DNA of 64,000 nt, from the NCBI RefSeq assembly GCF_008245025.1, contig NZ_CP043426.1, forward strand, positions 1,240,001 through 1,304,000, in the 5' to 3' direction. The notes under the pieces were generated by a model, which was not told the origin of the DNA, did no database searches, and worked only from the letters and a program-made list of their open reading frames with translations. This stretch comes from Campylobacter lari subsp. concheus (GTDB taxonomy: Bacteria > Campylobacterota > Campylobacteria > Campylobacterales > Campylobacteraceae). Below are positions 9,616 through 19,350 of the stretch, piece by piece. The position numbers and the translations under genes are program-made. How positions within the stretch are numbered: the stretch's first letter is position 1; each line of letters starts with the position of its first letter.

Positions 9616-10883
9616 AGCTTTTGCCATAGCACCAAGCTCATCATTTGTTTTAACATCTATCATAGCTGAGTCTTTGGTTTTATGATTGATGAAGTCAAAG
9701 AAAGAGTTGAGGCCGGTTTGGATAGTTGAAATTGGACCTAATAAATATGAGGCAAAAATTTTAACCAAAATTAAAACAACCACTAATACAATAATTCCAA
9801 CAATAATTTGTGTTTTTAAAGCCAAATTACTAGCTTTTACATAAGTACTATTTTCTACCATAGCACAAATATTAATATTTGGATTAGGAGTTGCATCACA
9901 CAATACAGCTTGAAGAACACCCTTATCATCTTTAGCGTAAAATAATGTATCTATATTTTCTGTATCAAGCAATTCAGGATTCTCAGATAGAGCTTGTGCT
10001 ATATTTTTTCCTAATTCAGTTTTTTTTAATATTGCTTGAGGATCTTGATGTAACATAGTCGTTCCATCTTTTGAATATACAGCAACAAAAGAATTTTCTG
10101 TTTTACCGAGTTCTAAAGTATCCGATGAGTATTTATTTAAACTATAAATACCAGCAACTACTCCAACAATCTTATCTTTAATGATAATTGGCATCGAATA
10201 AGCTATTCCTTCAAGTTTTGCTGTTTGTGATCTATATGGCTCACTAGTATATATATCTTTATTTTTTTTAGCACCTATATACCATGGTCTAGTTCTTCCA
10301 TCAAAACCGCTATCAATTGTACGTTTATTTCCATTGCTATCATAAGTAATTCCATTATTTTCAGTTGTTAAAAAAACCAAATCAAAACCAACAAATTCTT
10401 TTGTTAATTTTAATGTATCAAAAATTTCTTGCTCATTTTCAAGAATTTTCCCTTTTGCAATAGTTTCTGCTAAAAATTTTATTGATGATTTGTTATCTGC
10501 TTCATAAGTATTGAAAATATAGCCTACATCAAATAAAACCTTATTATGATTTTCCCTCAAATACTCAAAACTACTTTTTTTCGACTGAAAATAAGAAACA
10601 CTACCTATTAATATAATAGCAATCAAAAAAAGTAAACCAATTCAAGAATTTTCCCTTTTGCAATAGTTTCTGCTAAAAATTTTATTGATGATTTGTTATC
10701 TGCTTCATAAGTATTGAAAATATAGCCTACATCAAATAAAACCTTATTATGATTTTCCCTCAAATACTCAAAACTACTTTTTTTCGACTGAAAATAAGAA
10801 ACACTACCTATTAATATAATAGCAATCAAAAAAAGTAAACCAACTAAGATATTTACTTTTGAAACAATACTATTTATCTTCAT
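8701..10883 (-). pseudogene. Methyl-accepting chemotaxis protein gene disrupted by a 203-bp tandem duplication
   Basis: From the ATG at 10883 (AAGGAG 7 bases upstream) the frame gives the first membrane helix and part of the sensor, then stops at 10623 after 86 residues. A perfect tandem copy of 203 bases (10438-10640 and 10641-10843) shifts the frame. The remainder is one open frame of about 640 codons ending at 8701. Removing one repeat copy gives an intact 659-residue receptor with a dCache sensor (DGRTRPWY motif typical of amino-acid or amine binding), a second helix and a normal signalling domain. Downstream translation could begin only at a weak in-frame TTG near 10626, which would clip the first helix. 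Repeat loss would restore the gene. Confidence 0.88.
10438..10843. repeat. Perfect 203-bp tandem duplication inside a chemoreceptor gene
   Basis: Bases 10438-10640 and 10641-10843 are identical; the match ends at 10437/10640 on one side and 10640/10843 on the other. Because 203 is not a multiple of three, the duplication breaks the frame. No microhomology longer than a base or two is visible at the junction. Confidence 0.93.
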
Positions 10884-10891
10884 AAAACAAC

Positions 10892-10917
10892 TCCTTAATA
10901 TTTATAATAATTAAGGA
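10892..10917 (-). promoter_or_regulatory. Possible ribosome-site-masking hairpin in the leader of the second chemoreceptor
   Basis: On the minus strand the leader reads TCCTTAAT, a 10-base A/T loop, ATTAAGGA, then G and the start ATG 7 bases on. The 3' arm contains the ribosome site, so an 8-base stem would hide it. The loop also contains a TATAAAT-like -10 candidate; if that is used, the 5' arm would not be in the transcript. The first receptor has the same ribosome site but no such partner arm. Confidence 0.4.
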
Positions 10918-11019
10918 CTAAATATATCTTTAAATACAAAATTTTGATTTAATATTTTTTTAATAAATGAGAGAGAATATTTTCAAATAGAATACATTAT
11001 TTAAAGAAATCATAAATAA

Positions 11020-11048
11020 AGAAAAGTCTACTTAACATAGACTTTTCT
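11020..11048 (-). terminator. Terminator after ahpC
   Basis: A perfect 11-base stem (AGAAAAGTCTA, 11020-11030, with 11038-11048) and 7-base loop lies just past the ahpC stop on the minus strand and is followed by a T-rich run. It should separate ahpC from the chemoreceptor gene. Confidence 0.75.
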
Positions 11049-11061
11049 CAATTATATTTTT

Positions 11062-11658
11062 TTATAATTTACCTTCATTTTTACTTAGATAATCAGCCAC
11101 ACCTTTAGGATCAGCTTTCATACCTTCATCACCTTTATTCCAACCAGCTGGGCAAACTTCACCATGTTCATTGGTAAACAACATAGTATCAACCATTCTA
11201 ATCATCTCATCAATATTTCTTCCAAGTGGTAAGTCATTAATTACTGCATGGCGGATTGTTCCATCAGCATCAAGCAAGAAAGAACCTCTTAAAGCAACTG
11301 CCTCTCCAAATAAAACATCAAAATTTCTAGCAATTTGTTTAGTTAAATCAGCCACTAAAGGAAATTTAACTTGACCTATACCACCTTGATTTACTGGCAT
11401 ATTTTTCCATGCAAAGTGAGAAAATTCATTATCGCAAGATACACCAATTACTTCAATACCTCTGTCTTTAAAATCTTGATATCTTTTATCAAAAGCAATA
11501 ATTTCAGATGGACAAACAAAAGTAAAATCTTTTGGATAGAAAAACACTACAGCACCTTTTGGTCCTATATTTTTATAAAGATTAAAATCTTCAACTATTT
11601 GGTTATTTCCCAATACAGCTGGTGCTGTAAAATCAATAGCTTTTTTAGTAACTATCAT
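11062..11658 (-). CDS. ahpC: Alkyl hydroperoxide reductase subunit C (2-Cys peroxiredoxin)
   Basis: A 198-residue cytoplasmic peroxiredoxin that reduces hydrogen peroxide and organic hydroperoxides. The peroxidatic Cys49 is in FTFVCPSE and the resolving Cys169 in GEVCPAGW. The start has AGGAG 7 bases upstream. It is a single gene, divergent from fdxA with a 186-base shared promoter region and a hairpin after its stop. In C. jejuni ahpC is under PerR control; perR lies in this window at 33.2-33.7 kb, so the same control is likely. Length and motifs are normal. Confidence 0.96.
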   Translation of the reverse strand: MIVTKKAIDFTAPAVLGNNQIVEDFNLYKNIGPKGAVVFFYPKDFTFVCPSEIIAFDKRYQDFKDRGIEVIGVSCDNEFSHFAWKNMPVNQGGIGQVKFPLVADLTKQIARNFDVLFGEAVALRGSFLLDADGTIRHAVINDLPLGRNIDEMIRMVDTMLFTNEHGEVCPAGWNKGDEGMKADPKGVADYLSKNEGKL

Positions 11659-11844
11659 TTTTTATCTCCTAATTAATAAATTTTATTTGTAACAAAATAA
11701 TATCATTTGTAAATTTAAAAATTTATTAATTGTGTAAAATTATCCACAATTTAATTTTATTATCAAAATTAATAGATTTTAAGAATAAAATTAAGACAAT
11801 TTTGATAATCTTGATATTCAACTTTAAATATTCAAGGAGTAAAA
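11659..11844. promoter_or_regulatory. Divergent promoter region of ahpC and fdxA
   Basis: A 186-base A/T-rich gap drives two oxidative-stress or iron-linked genes in opposite directions. A short inverted repeat (AATTGTG at 11728-11734 with CACAATT at 11745-11751) lies in the middle. It is a plausible site for PerR or Fur, but I cannot match it to a defined operator with confidence. Confidence 0.4.
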
Positions 11845-12129
11845 ATGGCAGTTAAAATTACTGATATTTGTATAGCATGTGGTTCTTGTATAGATGAATG
11901 CCCAGTAAGTGCAATTGTAGATGATGCAAACAATCCTGAAGGTGAAGACAGATACTATGTTTATGCGGATAAATGTGTTGAGTGTGTAGGACACAACGAA
12001 CAACCAGCCTGTGCAAGTGCTTGCCCAACTGATGGGTGTATTGTATGGAGTGATGTAGTAGGTGGTCAACCAAGCCGCGATAACATCGGTAGTGATTTAA
12101 GAGACGGTTCAACTCCGGTATTTGCTTAA
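11845..12129 (+). CDS. fdxA: FdxA, 2[4Fe-4S] ferredoxin
   Basis: A 94-residue electron carrier. Cluster one is C9-x2-C12-x2-C15-x3-C19-P. Cluster two is C44-x2-C47-x8-C56-x3-C60-P, the eight-residue spacing being typical of the FdxA/YfhL subgroup. A further Cys65 follows. AAGGAG sits 6 bases before the ATG. In C. jejuni the homologue is divergent from ahpC as here, and I recall a link to iron and aerotolerance. Its redox partners are not evident from this window. Confidence 0.93.
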   Translation: MAVKITDICIACGSCIDECPVSAIVDDANNPEGEDRYYVYADKCVECVGHNEQPACASACPTDGCIVWSDVVGGQPSRDNIGSDLRDGSTPVFA

Positions 12130-12216
12130 TAAATTCAATGTAAGTATCTTGATTTCAAGTTACTTACAAATCCTTCAACAACTCTAAACTTTTATATAAA
12201 TTTAAAGCTTTTTTGG

Positions 12217-12222
12217 TATAAT
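12217..12222 (+). promoter_or_regulatory. Putative sigma-70 -10 box for the ndk-DUF177-rpmF-plsX-fabH run
   Basis: TATAAT is preceded by TTTTGG, giving an extended -10 of Campylobacter type, 48 bases before the ndk start, with a T-rich stretch upstream. It probably serves the whole downstream operon. Confidence 0.6.
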
Positions 12223-12269
12223 TAGCTCTTTTATAAATATAAAACTTATTTAAATTAAAGGGGACGATT

Positions 12270-12683
12270 TTGGAAAAAACACTTTCTATTATTAAACCTG
12301 ATGCGGTAGAAAAAGGTGTTATTGGTCAAATTTTAACACGTTTTGAAAATAATGGTCTAAGAATAGCAGCAACAAAAAAAATACAGCTTTCAGAAAAAGA
12401 AGCACAAGAATTTTATGCTGTACACAAAGACAGACCTTTTTTTAAAGATTTAGTTGAATTTATGATCAGTGGTCCGGTTGTGGTTTCTGTTTTAGAAGGC
12501 GAAAATGCAGTGTTAAAAAACAGAGAATTAATGGGTGCTACAAATCCAAAAGAGGCAGCTCCTGGTACTATTAGAGCAGATTTTGCAGATAGTATTGATG
12601 CAAATGCGGTTCATGGAAGCGATAGCTTGGAAAATGCAAAAATTGAAATAGAATTTTTCTTTTCAAAAACTGAAATTTTATAA
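12270..12683 (+). CDS. ndk: Nucleoside diphosphate kinase
   Basis: A 137-residue enzyme that transfers the gamma-phosphate of ATP to nucleoside diphosphates to balance NTP pools. The phosphorylated His is in NAVHGSDS near residue 115. The start is TTG with AGGGGA about 7 bases upstream; no better ATG exists nearby. The ATG of the next gene begins at the last base of the ndk stop (TAATG), so the two are coupled. First gene of a run that continues through rpmF, plsX and fabH. Confidence 0.95.
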   Translation: MEKTLSIIKPDAVEKGVIGQILTRFENNGLRIAATKKIQLSEKEAQEFYAVHKDRPFFKDLVEFMISGPVVVSVLEGENAVLKNRELMGATNPKEAAPGTIRADFADSIDANAVHGSDSLENAKIEIEFFFSKTEIL

Positions 12684-13036
12684 TGAAAATTGCTTTTGCA
12701 AAACTTAGCTCTATAGCTTATCCTTTTAAACTAGATCTTGATAATATAGTTTTTGAAGGAACTATTACAAAAGTTAATCCAAAATTAGCAAAAATAAAAG
12801 CTAATTTTAAAGGATTTACTTATAGAAATTGTGATCGATGTGGCGATGAAATGGAACTTGAAATTGATCAAAATATAGAGCTTTTTGCAAGTGACGGAAT
12901 TTTTAAAGATGAAAATAACACTTTAAGTGATACTATGGAGTTTTTTGACTCTCATATAGATTTAATAGAACTTGCCACAAGTGAGTTGCAATCTTATTTA
13001 AGTGATTATTTTTATTGTAATAAATGTTTAAATTAA
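12683..13036 (+). CDS. DUF177/YceD-family protein
   Basis: A 117-residue protein with two CxxC pairs (CDRC near residue 51 and CNKC at the end), suggesting a bound metal. YceD/DUF177 proteins are found directly before rpmF in many bacteria and have been linked to 23S rRNA or ribosome maturation. The position here, 14 bases before rpmF and 1 base overlapping ndk, fits that family. Exact activity is not known. Confidence 0.8.
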   Translation: MKIAFAKLSSIAYPFKLDLDNIVFEGTITKVNPKLAKIKANFKGFTYRNCDRCGDEMELEIDQNIELFASDGIFKDENNTLSDTMEFFDSHIDLIELATSELQSYLSDYFYCNKCLN

Positions 13037-13050
13037 TAAAGGAGTAAAAA

Positions 13051-13197
13051 ATGGCAGTACCTAAGAGAAGAGTGAGCAAAACTCGTGCGGCAAAACGCAG
13101 AACTCACTATAAAGTTACCCTACCTATGCCTATAAAAGACAAAGATGGTAGCTATAAAATGCCTCACCGTGTAAATCCAGTAACTAAGGAATATTAA
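13051..13197 (+). CDS. rpmF: 50S ribosomal protein L32
   Basis: A 48-residue basic protein beginning [17 protein letters not shown], the standard L32 N-terminus. It binds 23S rRNA in the large subunit. It lacks the CxxC zinc pairs of some L32 forms, so this is the zinc-free type. GGAG lies 8 bases before the ATG. It sits between the DUF177 gene and plsX, the usual rpmF-plsX-fabH order that ties ribosome and lipid synthesis together. Confidence 0.96.
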   Translation: MAVPKRRVSKTRAAKRRTHYKVTLPMPIKDKDGSYKMPHRVNPVTKEY

Positions 13198-13202
13198 TAA
13201 CG

Positions 13203-14192
13203 ATGACAAGCATTGCTATTGATGCAATGGGTGGTGATTTTGGGGAAAAACCTATTATAGAAGGTGTGATTCAAGCTCTAAAAGAGCGCGAATTTAAAGC
13301 TATCTTGGTAGGGGATCCTCAAAAGCTAAAAACCTTGATTCCTCAAGAATTAAACTCATACATAGAATACGAAGAAGCTTTTGATGTATTTGCTATGGAT
13401 GAAAATTCCACAGATGCACTAAAAAGAAAAGATAGCACTATTTACAAAGCTATTGATTTAGTAAGAAATCAAAAAGCAAAAGCTGTTGTTTCTGCTGGGC
13501 ATAGTGGAGCTACCATGAGTTTAGCTACATTAAGACTTGGAAGACTAGCAAATATTGCTAGACCTGCAATTGCTACTTTAATGCCAAATATCCATTCAAG
13601 AACACTAGTACTAGATGTTGGAGCAAATGTTGATTGTAAAAGTGAGCATTTATTTCAATTTGCTATTATGGGTGAAACCTATGCTAAAGAGATTTTAAAA
13701 ATTACTAAACCTAGAGTTGCTTTACTATCAAATGGCGAAGAAGAATGCAAGGGAAATGAGCTTACCAAGGAAACTCATCAACTCTTAAAACAACTTCCAA
13801 ATTTTGTCGGAAATGCCGAAGGTAGAGATATCTTTAATGGCACTATAGATGTATTAGTATGTGATGGATTTAATGGGAATATTTTACTTAAAACAGGTGA
13901 AGGTGTAGCAAGTGTTATTACAAAGCTTCTAAAACAAGAAATTCAAAAATCTTTTTTAGCAAAACTAGGCTATCTTTTGGCAAAACCAGCTTTTAATGAA
14001 CTAAAAACTCATATCGACTATGAAGAATATGGCGGAGCTCCACTTTTGGGTGTAAAAGAATGTGTCATTATAAGTCATGGTAAAAGCGGTCCAAAAGCTA
14101 TAAAAAATGCTATTTTTCAAGCATTAAATTTCATACAGTCAAATATAAATCAAACTATAGAAAAAGAACTTTCTAATTATGAAATCAACTAA
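13203..14192 (+). CDS. plsX: PlsX, phosphate acyltransferase
   Basis: A 329-residue peripheral enzyme that makes acyl-phosphate from acyl-ACP, feeding PlsY in phospholipid synthesis. The N-terminal [10 protein letters not shown] motif, GANVDC and late GGAPLLG motif are typical. It begins 5 bases after rpmF and overlaps fabH by 14 bases, so translation is probably coupled. Length is normal and no defect is seen. Confidence 0.95.
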   Translation: MTSIAIDAMGGDFGEKPIIEGVIQALKEREFKAILVGDPQKLKTLIPQELNSYIEYEEAFDVFAMDENSTDALKRKDSTIYKAIDLVRNQKAKAVVSAGHSGATMSLATLRLGRLANIARPAIATLMPNIHSRTLVLDVGANVDCKSEHLFQFAIMGETYAKEILKITKPRVALLSNGEEECKGNELTKETHQLLKQLPNFVGNAEGRDIFNGTIDVLVCDGFNGNILLKTGEGVASVITKLLKQEIQKSFLAKLGYLLAKPAFNELKTHIDYEEYGGAPLLGVKECVIISHGKSGPKAIKNAIFQALNFIQSNINQTIEKELSNYEIN

Positions 14193-15162
14193 AGCTTCCT
14201 TAAAAAGTATAGCTTCTTATATCCCTACAAAAACTCTAAGTAATTTTGACTTAGAAAAAATGGTTCAAACTAGCAATGAATGGATATTAAGAAGAACTGG
14301 TATAGAACAAAGACATATAGCAAATGATGATGAAAATACAAGTGATCTTGGCACTAAAGCGGCTATTAAAGCCATACAAAGAGCTAATTTAAGTCCTCAA
14401 GATATAGATACGATCATCGTAGCTACTTTAAGCCCTGATTATTTTACCATGCCATCAACTGCATGTAAAATCGCTCATAATTTAGGCTTAAAAAATATCA
14501 CCGCTTTTGATATTTCTGCCGCATGCTCAGGATTTATTTATCTTTTAGAGCTTGCAAAATCTATGGTTGAAAGTGGCACTAAAAAAAATGTATTAATCAT
14601 AGGAGCTGAAAAAATTAGTTCCATTATGGATTATACTGATAGAAGCATTTGCGTACTATTTGGTGATGGAGCTGGGGCTGGAGTTGTATCATTGGATGAT
14701 AATTTTCCTATTATAGATACTCATACCGCAAGTGATGGAGAATTTGGAGATTTATTAATGACTCAAAGAGCTCAAAAAAGCAGCATCTGCTCTCCACTTT
14801 CCATGCAAATGAAAGGGAATGAAGTATTTAAAATCGCAGTGAATACCCTAAGTAATGATGTTATTGAAATTCTTGCAAAAAATGATATAAAAAGCAAAGA
14901 AATTGATCTTTTTATACCTCATCAAGCTAATTTAAGAATTATCAAAGCTGTGCAAGAAAAATTAAACTTCAAAGATGAACAATGTGTAGTTACTGTTCAA
15001 AAATATGGTAATACCTCAGCCGCTTCAATTCCTATGGCAATGAATGATGCTTATGAACAAGGCCGTTTAAAACAAGGTTCGTTAATATTACTTGATGCTT
15101 TTGGCGGTGGTTTTACTTGGGGTTCAGCATTGCTTCGTTTTGGTGGAGAAAATAACAAATAA
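14179..15162 (+). CDS. fabH: FabH, 3-oxoacyl-ACP synthase III
   Basis: A 327-residue enzyme that starts fatty acid synthesis by condensing acetyl-CoA with malonyl-ACP. The Cys-His-Asn triad is visible: the Cys in SAACSGF, the His in PHQAN and the Asn in YGNTSAAS. It overlaps plsX and ends the operon. Its TAA stop lies inside a long hairpin shared with the convergent motB gene. Confidence 0.96.
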   Translation: MKSTKASLKSIASYIPTKTLSNFDLEKMVQTSNEWILRRTGIEQRHIANDDENTSDLGTKAAIKAIQRANLSPQDIDTIIVATLSPDYFTMPSTACKIAHNLGLKNITAFDISAACSGFIYLLELAKSMVESGTKKNVLIIGAEKISSIMDYTDRSICVLFGDGAGAGVVSLDDNFPIIDTHTASDGEFGDLLMTQRAQKSSICSPLSMQMKGNEVFKIAVNTLSNDVIEILAKNDIKSKEIDLFIPHQANLRIIKAVQEKLNFKDEQCVVTVQKYGNTSAASIPMAMNDAYEQGRLKQGSLILLDAFGGGFTWGSALLRFGGENNK

Positions 15163-15183
15163 GTTTTTTTGCTTATTTGTTAT
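15151..15183. terminator. Bidirectional terminator containing the stop codons of fabH and motB
   Basis: A perfect 13-base stem (AATAACAAATAAG, 15151-15163, with 15171-15183) encloses a T-rich loop. The fabH stop (15160-15162) is in the left arm and the motB stop (15180-15182) in the right arm. It should end transcription from both sides. Confidence 0.8.
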
Positions 15184-15914
15184 TTAAAAGCTCTAATTTG
15201 ATCTAATACAGACTTTCTAGTTTGATTATCTGAAGAATCTACGCGGATATAAAATTCAACTCTATTGTTTATTTCATCTTCTTTTTTTGTACTCAAAGGA
15301 TAGTTTTCACCAAAACTAACCACTATAAGCTGAGCTGGATTAATCCCTCTAGCAATCAAATAATCAGCCACAACTTGAGCTCTTTTACTTGCTAAATCAA
15401 AATTTCTTTTAGGATCTTTATCACTTGCATCAGTATAACCTCTAAGTTCTATTTGAGCTTGTTTTGGCATTCTTTTTAAAACTTCACTAATACGTTTTAG
15501 AAAATCTTGCACATCAGCTGAATCAATTTGTGTACTACCTCTAGTAAATTCAACTCTTGCAGGCAAATTTAAAACTATATTGTTTTCTCTTTGATCTAAT
15601 GCTGCTTTTAATTTTTCTATATTTTCTTGTTGAGTGATACTTAATTTTTTAAGCTTTTCAAGCTCTTCAACATTTGCATTAGATGGTGCACTGTATTTAT
15701 TATGTACTTCACTTTCTTTTTCCAAAGGATTTGAAGCGGTAAATTCAAAAATTTTAACAAATTCAGTTTTTAAAGCTTCGGTTTTAGCGGGGTTACTTTC
15801 AGAAATCGCCCAAAGAGCAATAAAAAGAGCCAAAAGCAAACTTAAAAAGTCTGCATATGGCACAGCCCACTTTTCACCTGCTGGACACTCTGGACATTTA
15901 TGTTTTTTACCCAT
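15180..15914 (-). CDS. motB: MotB, flagellar stator protein
   Basis: A 244-residue stator subunit. One membrane helix near residues 20-40 carries the proton-binding Asp22 (YADFLSLL). The C-terminal OmpA-like domain (RGYTD, about residues 160-165, and the following NFDLASKRAQ segment) anchors the stator to peptidoglycan. MotA lies 10 bases upstream on the same strand, the usual pair. All key parts are present. Confidence 0.95.
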   Translation of the reverse strand: MGKKHKCPECPAGEKWAVPYADFLSLLLALFIALWAISESNPAKTEALKTEFVKIFEFTASNPLEKESEVHNKYSAPSNANVEELEKLKKLSITQQENIEKLKAALDQRENNIVLNLPARVEFTRGSTQIDSADVQDFLKRISEVLKRMPKQAQIELRGYTDASDKDPKRNFDLASKRAQVVADYLIARGINPAQLIVVSFGENYPLSTKKEDEINNRVEFYIRVDSSDNQTRKSVLDQIRAFK

Positions 15915-15924
15915 TTTTTAACTC

Positions 15925-16698
15925 TTACTTGTCAAATTGAGAAATTCTAGGCTCACCTTGTCCAAGGTAATTAAACAATTTAGCCTCTAAATCTCTAGGG
16001 TTAGCTCCCTCTGCAATACTTACTATAGCATGCGAAATAACTATCCTTTCTTTAATGAGCTCATGAGCATTAGCTTTGATTTTATGACCCCAAGGTCCAA
16101 ATAAAGCATAAGCACCAAAAATCCCAGTTACCGTTGCAGTAAATGCCCCTGCAATACCTGCTGCCATAGCTTGAGGATCATCTAAAAGTTGCAAAGCAAG
16201 CATAAGCCCCATAACCGCACCAACAAGTCCCATAGTAGGGCAAGTTTCACCAAAACGGATCCAATATTCTGCCGTTTCTTTGTAATATTCTTCCATTTCC
16301 TCTATTTGGATTTCCATGCTTTCTTTAATCTCTTCTACACTCTTACCATCAACCATCATCATCATGGTTTCTTTTAAAAACTCATTATCAATTTCATTAG
16401 TTTTTGACTCTAAAGCCAAAAGTCCGTCTCTTCTTGCTATGATAGAGTATTCTACAAGTTCAGCTATCCTTTGACTTAAATTTACCCCTGCACCTTTAAA
16501 GGCAAGTTTTAATTCTTTATAAGCTGCTTTAACAAATTTTTTATGAGTTGCTGTCATCGCACAAAAAGCCGCGGTTGGAACCACAATCAAAAATGAACTT
16601 AAATGCAAAACATGCAAAGGATTACCACCCTCTAAAATATCCCCCACAGAAATACTAACAACAGCTAATACCATCCCAAGTATGGTTGAAAGATCCAT
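15925..16698 (-). CDS. motA: MotA, flagellar stator protein
   Basis: A 257-residue inner-membrane protein with four helices: two near the N-terminus and two near residues 150-205 (LVGAVMGLML and TGIFGAYALF). Five copies surround a MotB dimer and turn the rotor through FliG. The large cytoplasmic loop lies between helices two and three. It is followed by motB after 10 bases and preceded by polA 12 bases away, so polA-motA-motB may be one transcript. Confidence 0.95.
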   Translation of the reverse strand: MDLSTILGMVLAVVSISVGDILEGGNPLHVLHLSSFLIVVPTAAFCAMTATHKKFVKAAYKELKLAFKGAGVNLSQRIAELVEYSIIARRDGLLALESKTNEIDNEFLKETMMMMVDGKSVEEIKESMEIQIEEMEEYYKETAEYWIRFGETCPTMGLVGAVMGLMLALQLLDDPQAMAAGIAGAFTATVTGIFGAYALFGPWGHKIKANAHELIKERIVISHAIVSIAEGANPRDLEAKLFNYLGQGEPRISQFDK

Positions 16699-16710
16699 TA
16701 ATTATTCTCC

Positions 16711-19350
16711 TTATTTTAATGCGCCCCAATTTTTGGCAATACTTGATGAAGTTTTTAATTTAACTTTTAATTTTACAATATTTTCCATAATATCACTAGC
16801 ATTTTTTGCAAATTCCTCACAAAGTTCATCTTTTACTTCAAAAATAAGCTCATCATGAATTTGTAAAATCAAACGTTTATTCTCATCTAAATCTTTTGCA
16901 ATTTCTATCATTGCAAGTTTTATTATATCGGCAGCAGAACCTTGAAGTGTAGAGTTAATGCTCTCTCTTTCATACATTGCCACATGCATAGGCTTTGCAT
17001 TTTCAAAGTCAAAATAACGCTTACGGCCTAGTAAAGTCTTTATAAAACCATTTTGCTTAGCTTCGTTTTTTACCTTTTCAAAATAAGTTTTAATACTAGT
17101 AAAATTCTCAAAATATTTTTCAATATATTCTTTAGCTAATTTTGCTTCTATTTTTAAATTTTGACTCAAAGTCTTATAACCCATACCATAAATAAGACCA
17201 AAATTTATGCTTTTAGCAATACTTCTTGTCTCATAATCGCTGCGATTAAAAATCATAATAGCAGTTTTTGCATGAATATCCTCATCATTTAAAAATGCTT
17301 CTAGTAATTTCTCATCTTCACTAAAATGAGCAAGCATTCTAAGCTCAATTTGCGAATAATCAAGTGAGATAAAACTAAATCCCTCTTTTGCTACAAAGCA
17401 GGATTTATAATCTTTGGCATATTGACCATGCGCAGGGATATTTTGCAAATTTGGATCTTTTGATGAAAGGCGTCCAGTAGCTGTTCCTGTTTGCAAAAAG
17501 CTTGAATAAATTCTTGAGTTTTCATCTTTTTTAGCTAATTTTAACAAAGGTTCACAATAAGTAGAAACTAATTTTGCAAGCTCTCTATAAGCTAAAATTT
17601 CTTTCACGATCGGATGTTCATCTAAAATAGCATTTAAAACTTTTTCATCAGTAGAATAACCTGTTTTGCTTTTTTTACCACTTGGTAGCTTTAATTTTTC
17701 AAATAAAACATCCCCTACTTGTTTAGGAGAGTTAATATTAAATTTTTCACCCGCTAAATCATATATTTTTTCGCTAAGTATTTTTATATCTTGATTAAAA
17801 CTTTGCATTAAGTTTTCAAGCTTTTGAGTATCAAGTTTAATGCCATTATTTTCCATCATAATAAGCACTTTGATAAATTCAAACTCACTTTTTTGTGCAA
17901 GCTCAAATAAAGGCTTTTCTAAATTTTTTAAAAAATACAAATAAAATCTTAAAGTGATATAAGCATCCTCAGCTGCATATTTACAAGCTTTTTCTACATC
18001 CACTCCTGCAAAGCTTTCTCCTTTTTTTACTAAATCTTCAAAATGTAAAGTCTCATAATCAAATAATCTTTTTGCTAAATCATCCATATTTACACGTAAA
18101 CTTGGTTCTTTAAGCCATGCAAGTATCATAGTATCAGCATAATTTTTTGGGGGAAGTAAATTAAAATTATTTTTTATAATCTCAAAATCATATTTAAGAT
18201 TATGACCTATAACCATGCTTTGATAGATTTTTTCTATACCCCTTTTAGCCACTTGCATAGAAATTTGCTTACAAACACCTAAATAATCATGCGCAAGTGG
18301 TACATAAAAGGCTTCACTTTCATGAAAACAAAAACTAAACCCTACTATCTTTGCTTCTTTAGTATCTAAGCCCGTAGTTTCAGTGTCAAAAGCAACAATG
18401 CTTTGATTATCAATTTTTTCTAAAATTTCAAATAATTCTTTCTCATCTAAGATTAATCTTGCATTAAATCCTAAATTTTTATCTTTATTAGTAGGATTAG
18501 TACGTAGTTTTTTTAACAAAGCATTTAATTCATAATGCTCCAAAATATCCATAATCTTAAGCAAAGGCTCATCTTTTGGATACTCACAATTTAAAAGCAT
18601 ATCTTTTACATCTAAATCCTCATACAAAGAAGCAAGTTTTTTACTCAAAAAGGCATTTTCTTTGCCCTCAAGCAATAAATTACGACTTCTTTCATTACGC
18701 ACTAGTGTTAAGTTTTCATAAATTCCCTCAATGCTTTCAAACTCATCAAGTAAATTCTTAGCTCCCTTAGCACCAATTCCTTTTACCCCTGGGATATTAT
18801 CTGAACTATCTCCACATAGAGCTAAAAAATCTCTTATTTGACTAGGTTTTACCCCATATTTTTCCAAACACCCTGCTTCATTATAATCATTTTTTGAAAT
18901 AGGACTATAAATACTAACTTTATCATCTTTTATAAGTTGATACAAATCTTTATCTTGAGTAATAATTCTTATAAAAATATCCTTATTCTCACACTCTTTA
19001 ACCAAAGATGCGATGATATCATCAGCCTCATATCCTTCGCAAGAAAAACTTGAAAAACCCATTTTTTCTATCATTTGAATGCAAATTGGAATTTGAGCTA
19101 ATAAATCAGGTGGAGGTGGAGTACGATTGATTTTATAATTTGGATCAATTTCACTTCTAAAAGTTTTTCCTTTACTATCAAGAGCAAAAATAATCATATC
19201 ACTAGGATGTTCATTTTTCAAACTATAAATAAAATTAGCAAAACCGCTAATCATATTACTAGGTTCGCCTTTTGAATTTTTCAAACCCTTTAAAGCATAA
19301 AAAAGTCTAAAGAAAAAACCAAAAGTATCAATTATAGTTAAAGTTTTCAT
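16711..19350 (-). CDS. polA: DNA polymerase I
   Basis: An 879-residue three-domain enzyme for repair and Okazaki fragment processing. The 5' nuclease spans about residues 1-270 (GYEADDIIA, GDSSDNIPGVKGIGAKGA). A 3'-5' exonuclease domain begins near residue 300 with an intact FDTETTG metal motif. The polymerase domain has LDYSQIELR, the O-helix NFGLIYGMG and HDELIFEV. It has normal length and is complete. Confidence 0.96.
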   Translation of the reverse strand: MKTLTIIDTFGFFFRLFYALKGLKNSKGEPSNMISGFANFIYSLKNEHPSDMIIFALDSKGKTFRSEIDPNYKINRTPPPPDLLAQIPICIQMIEKMGFSSFSCEGYEADDIIASLVKECENKDIFIRIITQDKDLYQLIKDDKVSIYSPISKNDYNEAGCLEKYGVKPSQIRDFLALCGDSSDNIPGVKGIGAKGAKNLLDEFESIEGIYENLTLVRNERSRNLLLEGKENAFLSKKLASLYEDLDVKDMLLNCEYPKDEPLLKIMDILEHYELNALLKKLRTNPTNKDKNLGFNARLILDEKELFEILEKIDNQSIVAFDTETTGLDTKEAKIVGFSFCFHESEAFYVPLAHDYLGVCKQISMQVAKRGIEKIYQSMVIGHNLKYDFEIIKNNFNLLPPKNYADTMILAWLKEPSLRVNMDDLAKRLFDYETLHFEDLVKKGESFAGVDVEKACKYAAEDAYITLRFYLYFLKNLEKPLFELAQKSEFEFIKVLIMMENNGIKLDTQKLENLMQSFNQDIKILSEKIYDLAGEKFNINSPKQVGDVLFEKLKLPSGKKSKTGYSTDEKVLNAILDEHPIVKEILAYRELAKLVSTYCEPLLKLAKKDENSRIYSSFLQTGTATGRLSSKDPNLQNIPAHGQYAKDYKSCFVAKEGFSFISLDYSQIELRMLAHFSEDEKLLEAFLNDEDIHAKTAIMIFNRSDYETRSIAKSINFGLIYGMGYKTLSQNLKIEAKLAKEYIEKYFENFTSIKTYFEKVKNEAKQNGFIKTLLGRKRYFDFENAKPMHVAMYERESINSTLQGSAADIIKLAMIEIAKDLDENKRLILQIHDELIFEVKDELCEEFAKNASDIMENIVKLKVKLKTSSSIAKNWGALK

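Noticed and set aside
6225..10883. The two chemoreceptors as an assembly duplicate of one gene
   Set aside because: The sensor halves and flanking regions differ completely; only the signalling domain is identical.
11824..12112. Open frames antisense to fdxA
   Set aside because: They are low-complexity mirror frames of a cysteine-rich gene, with no start context.
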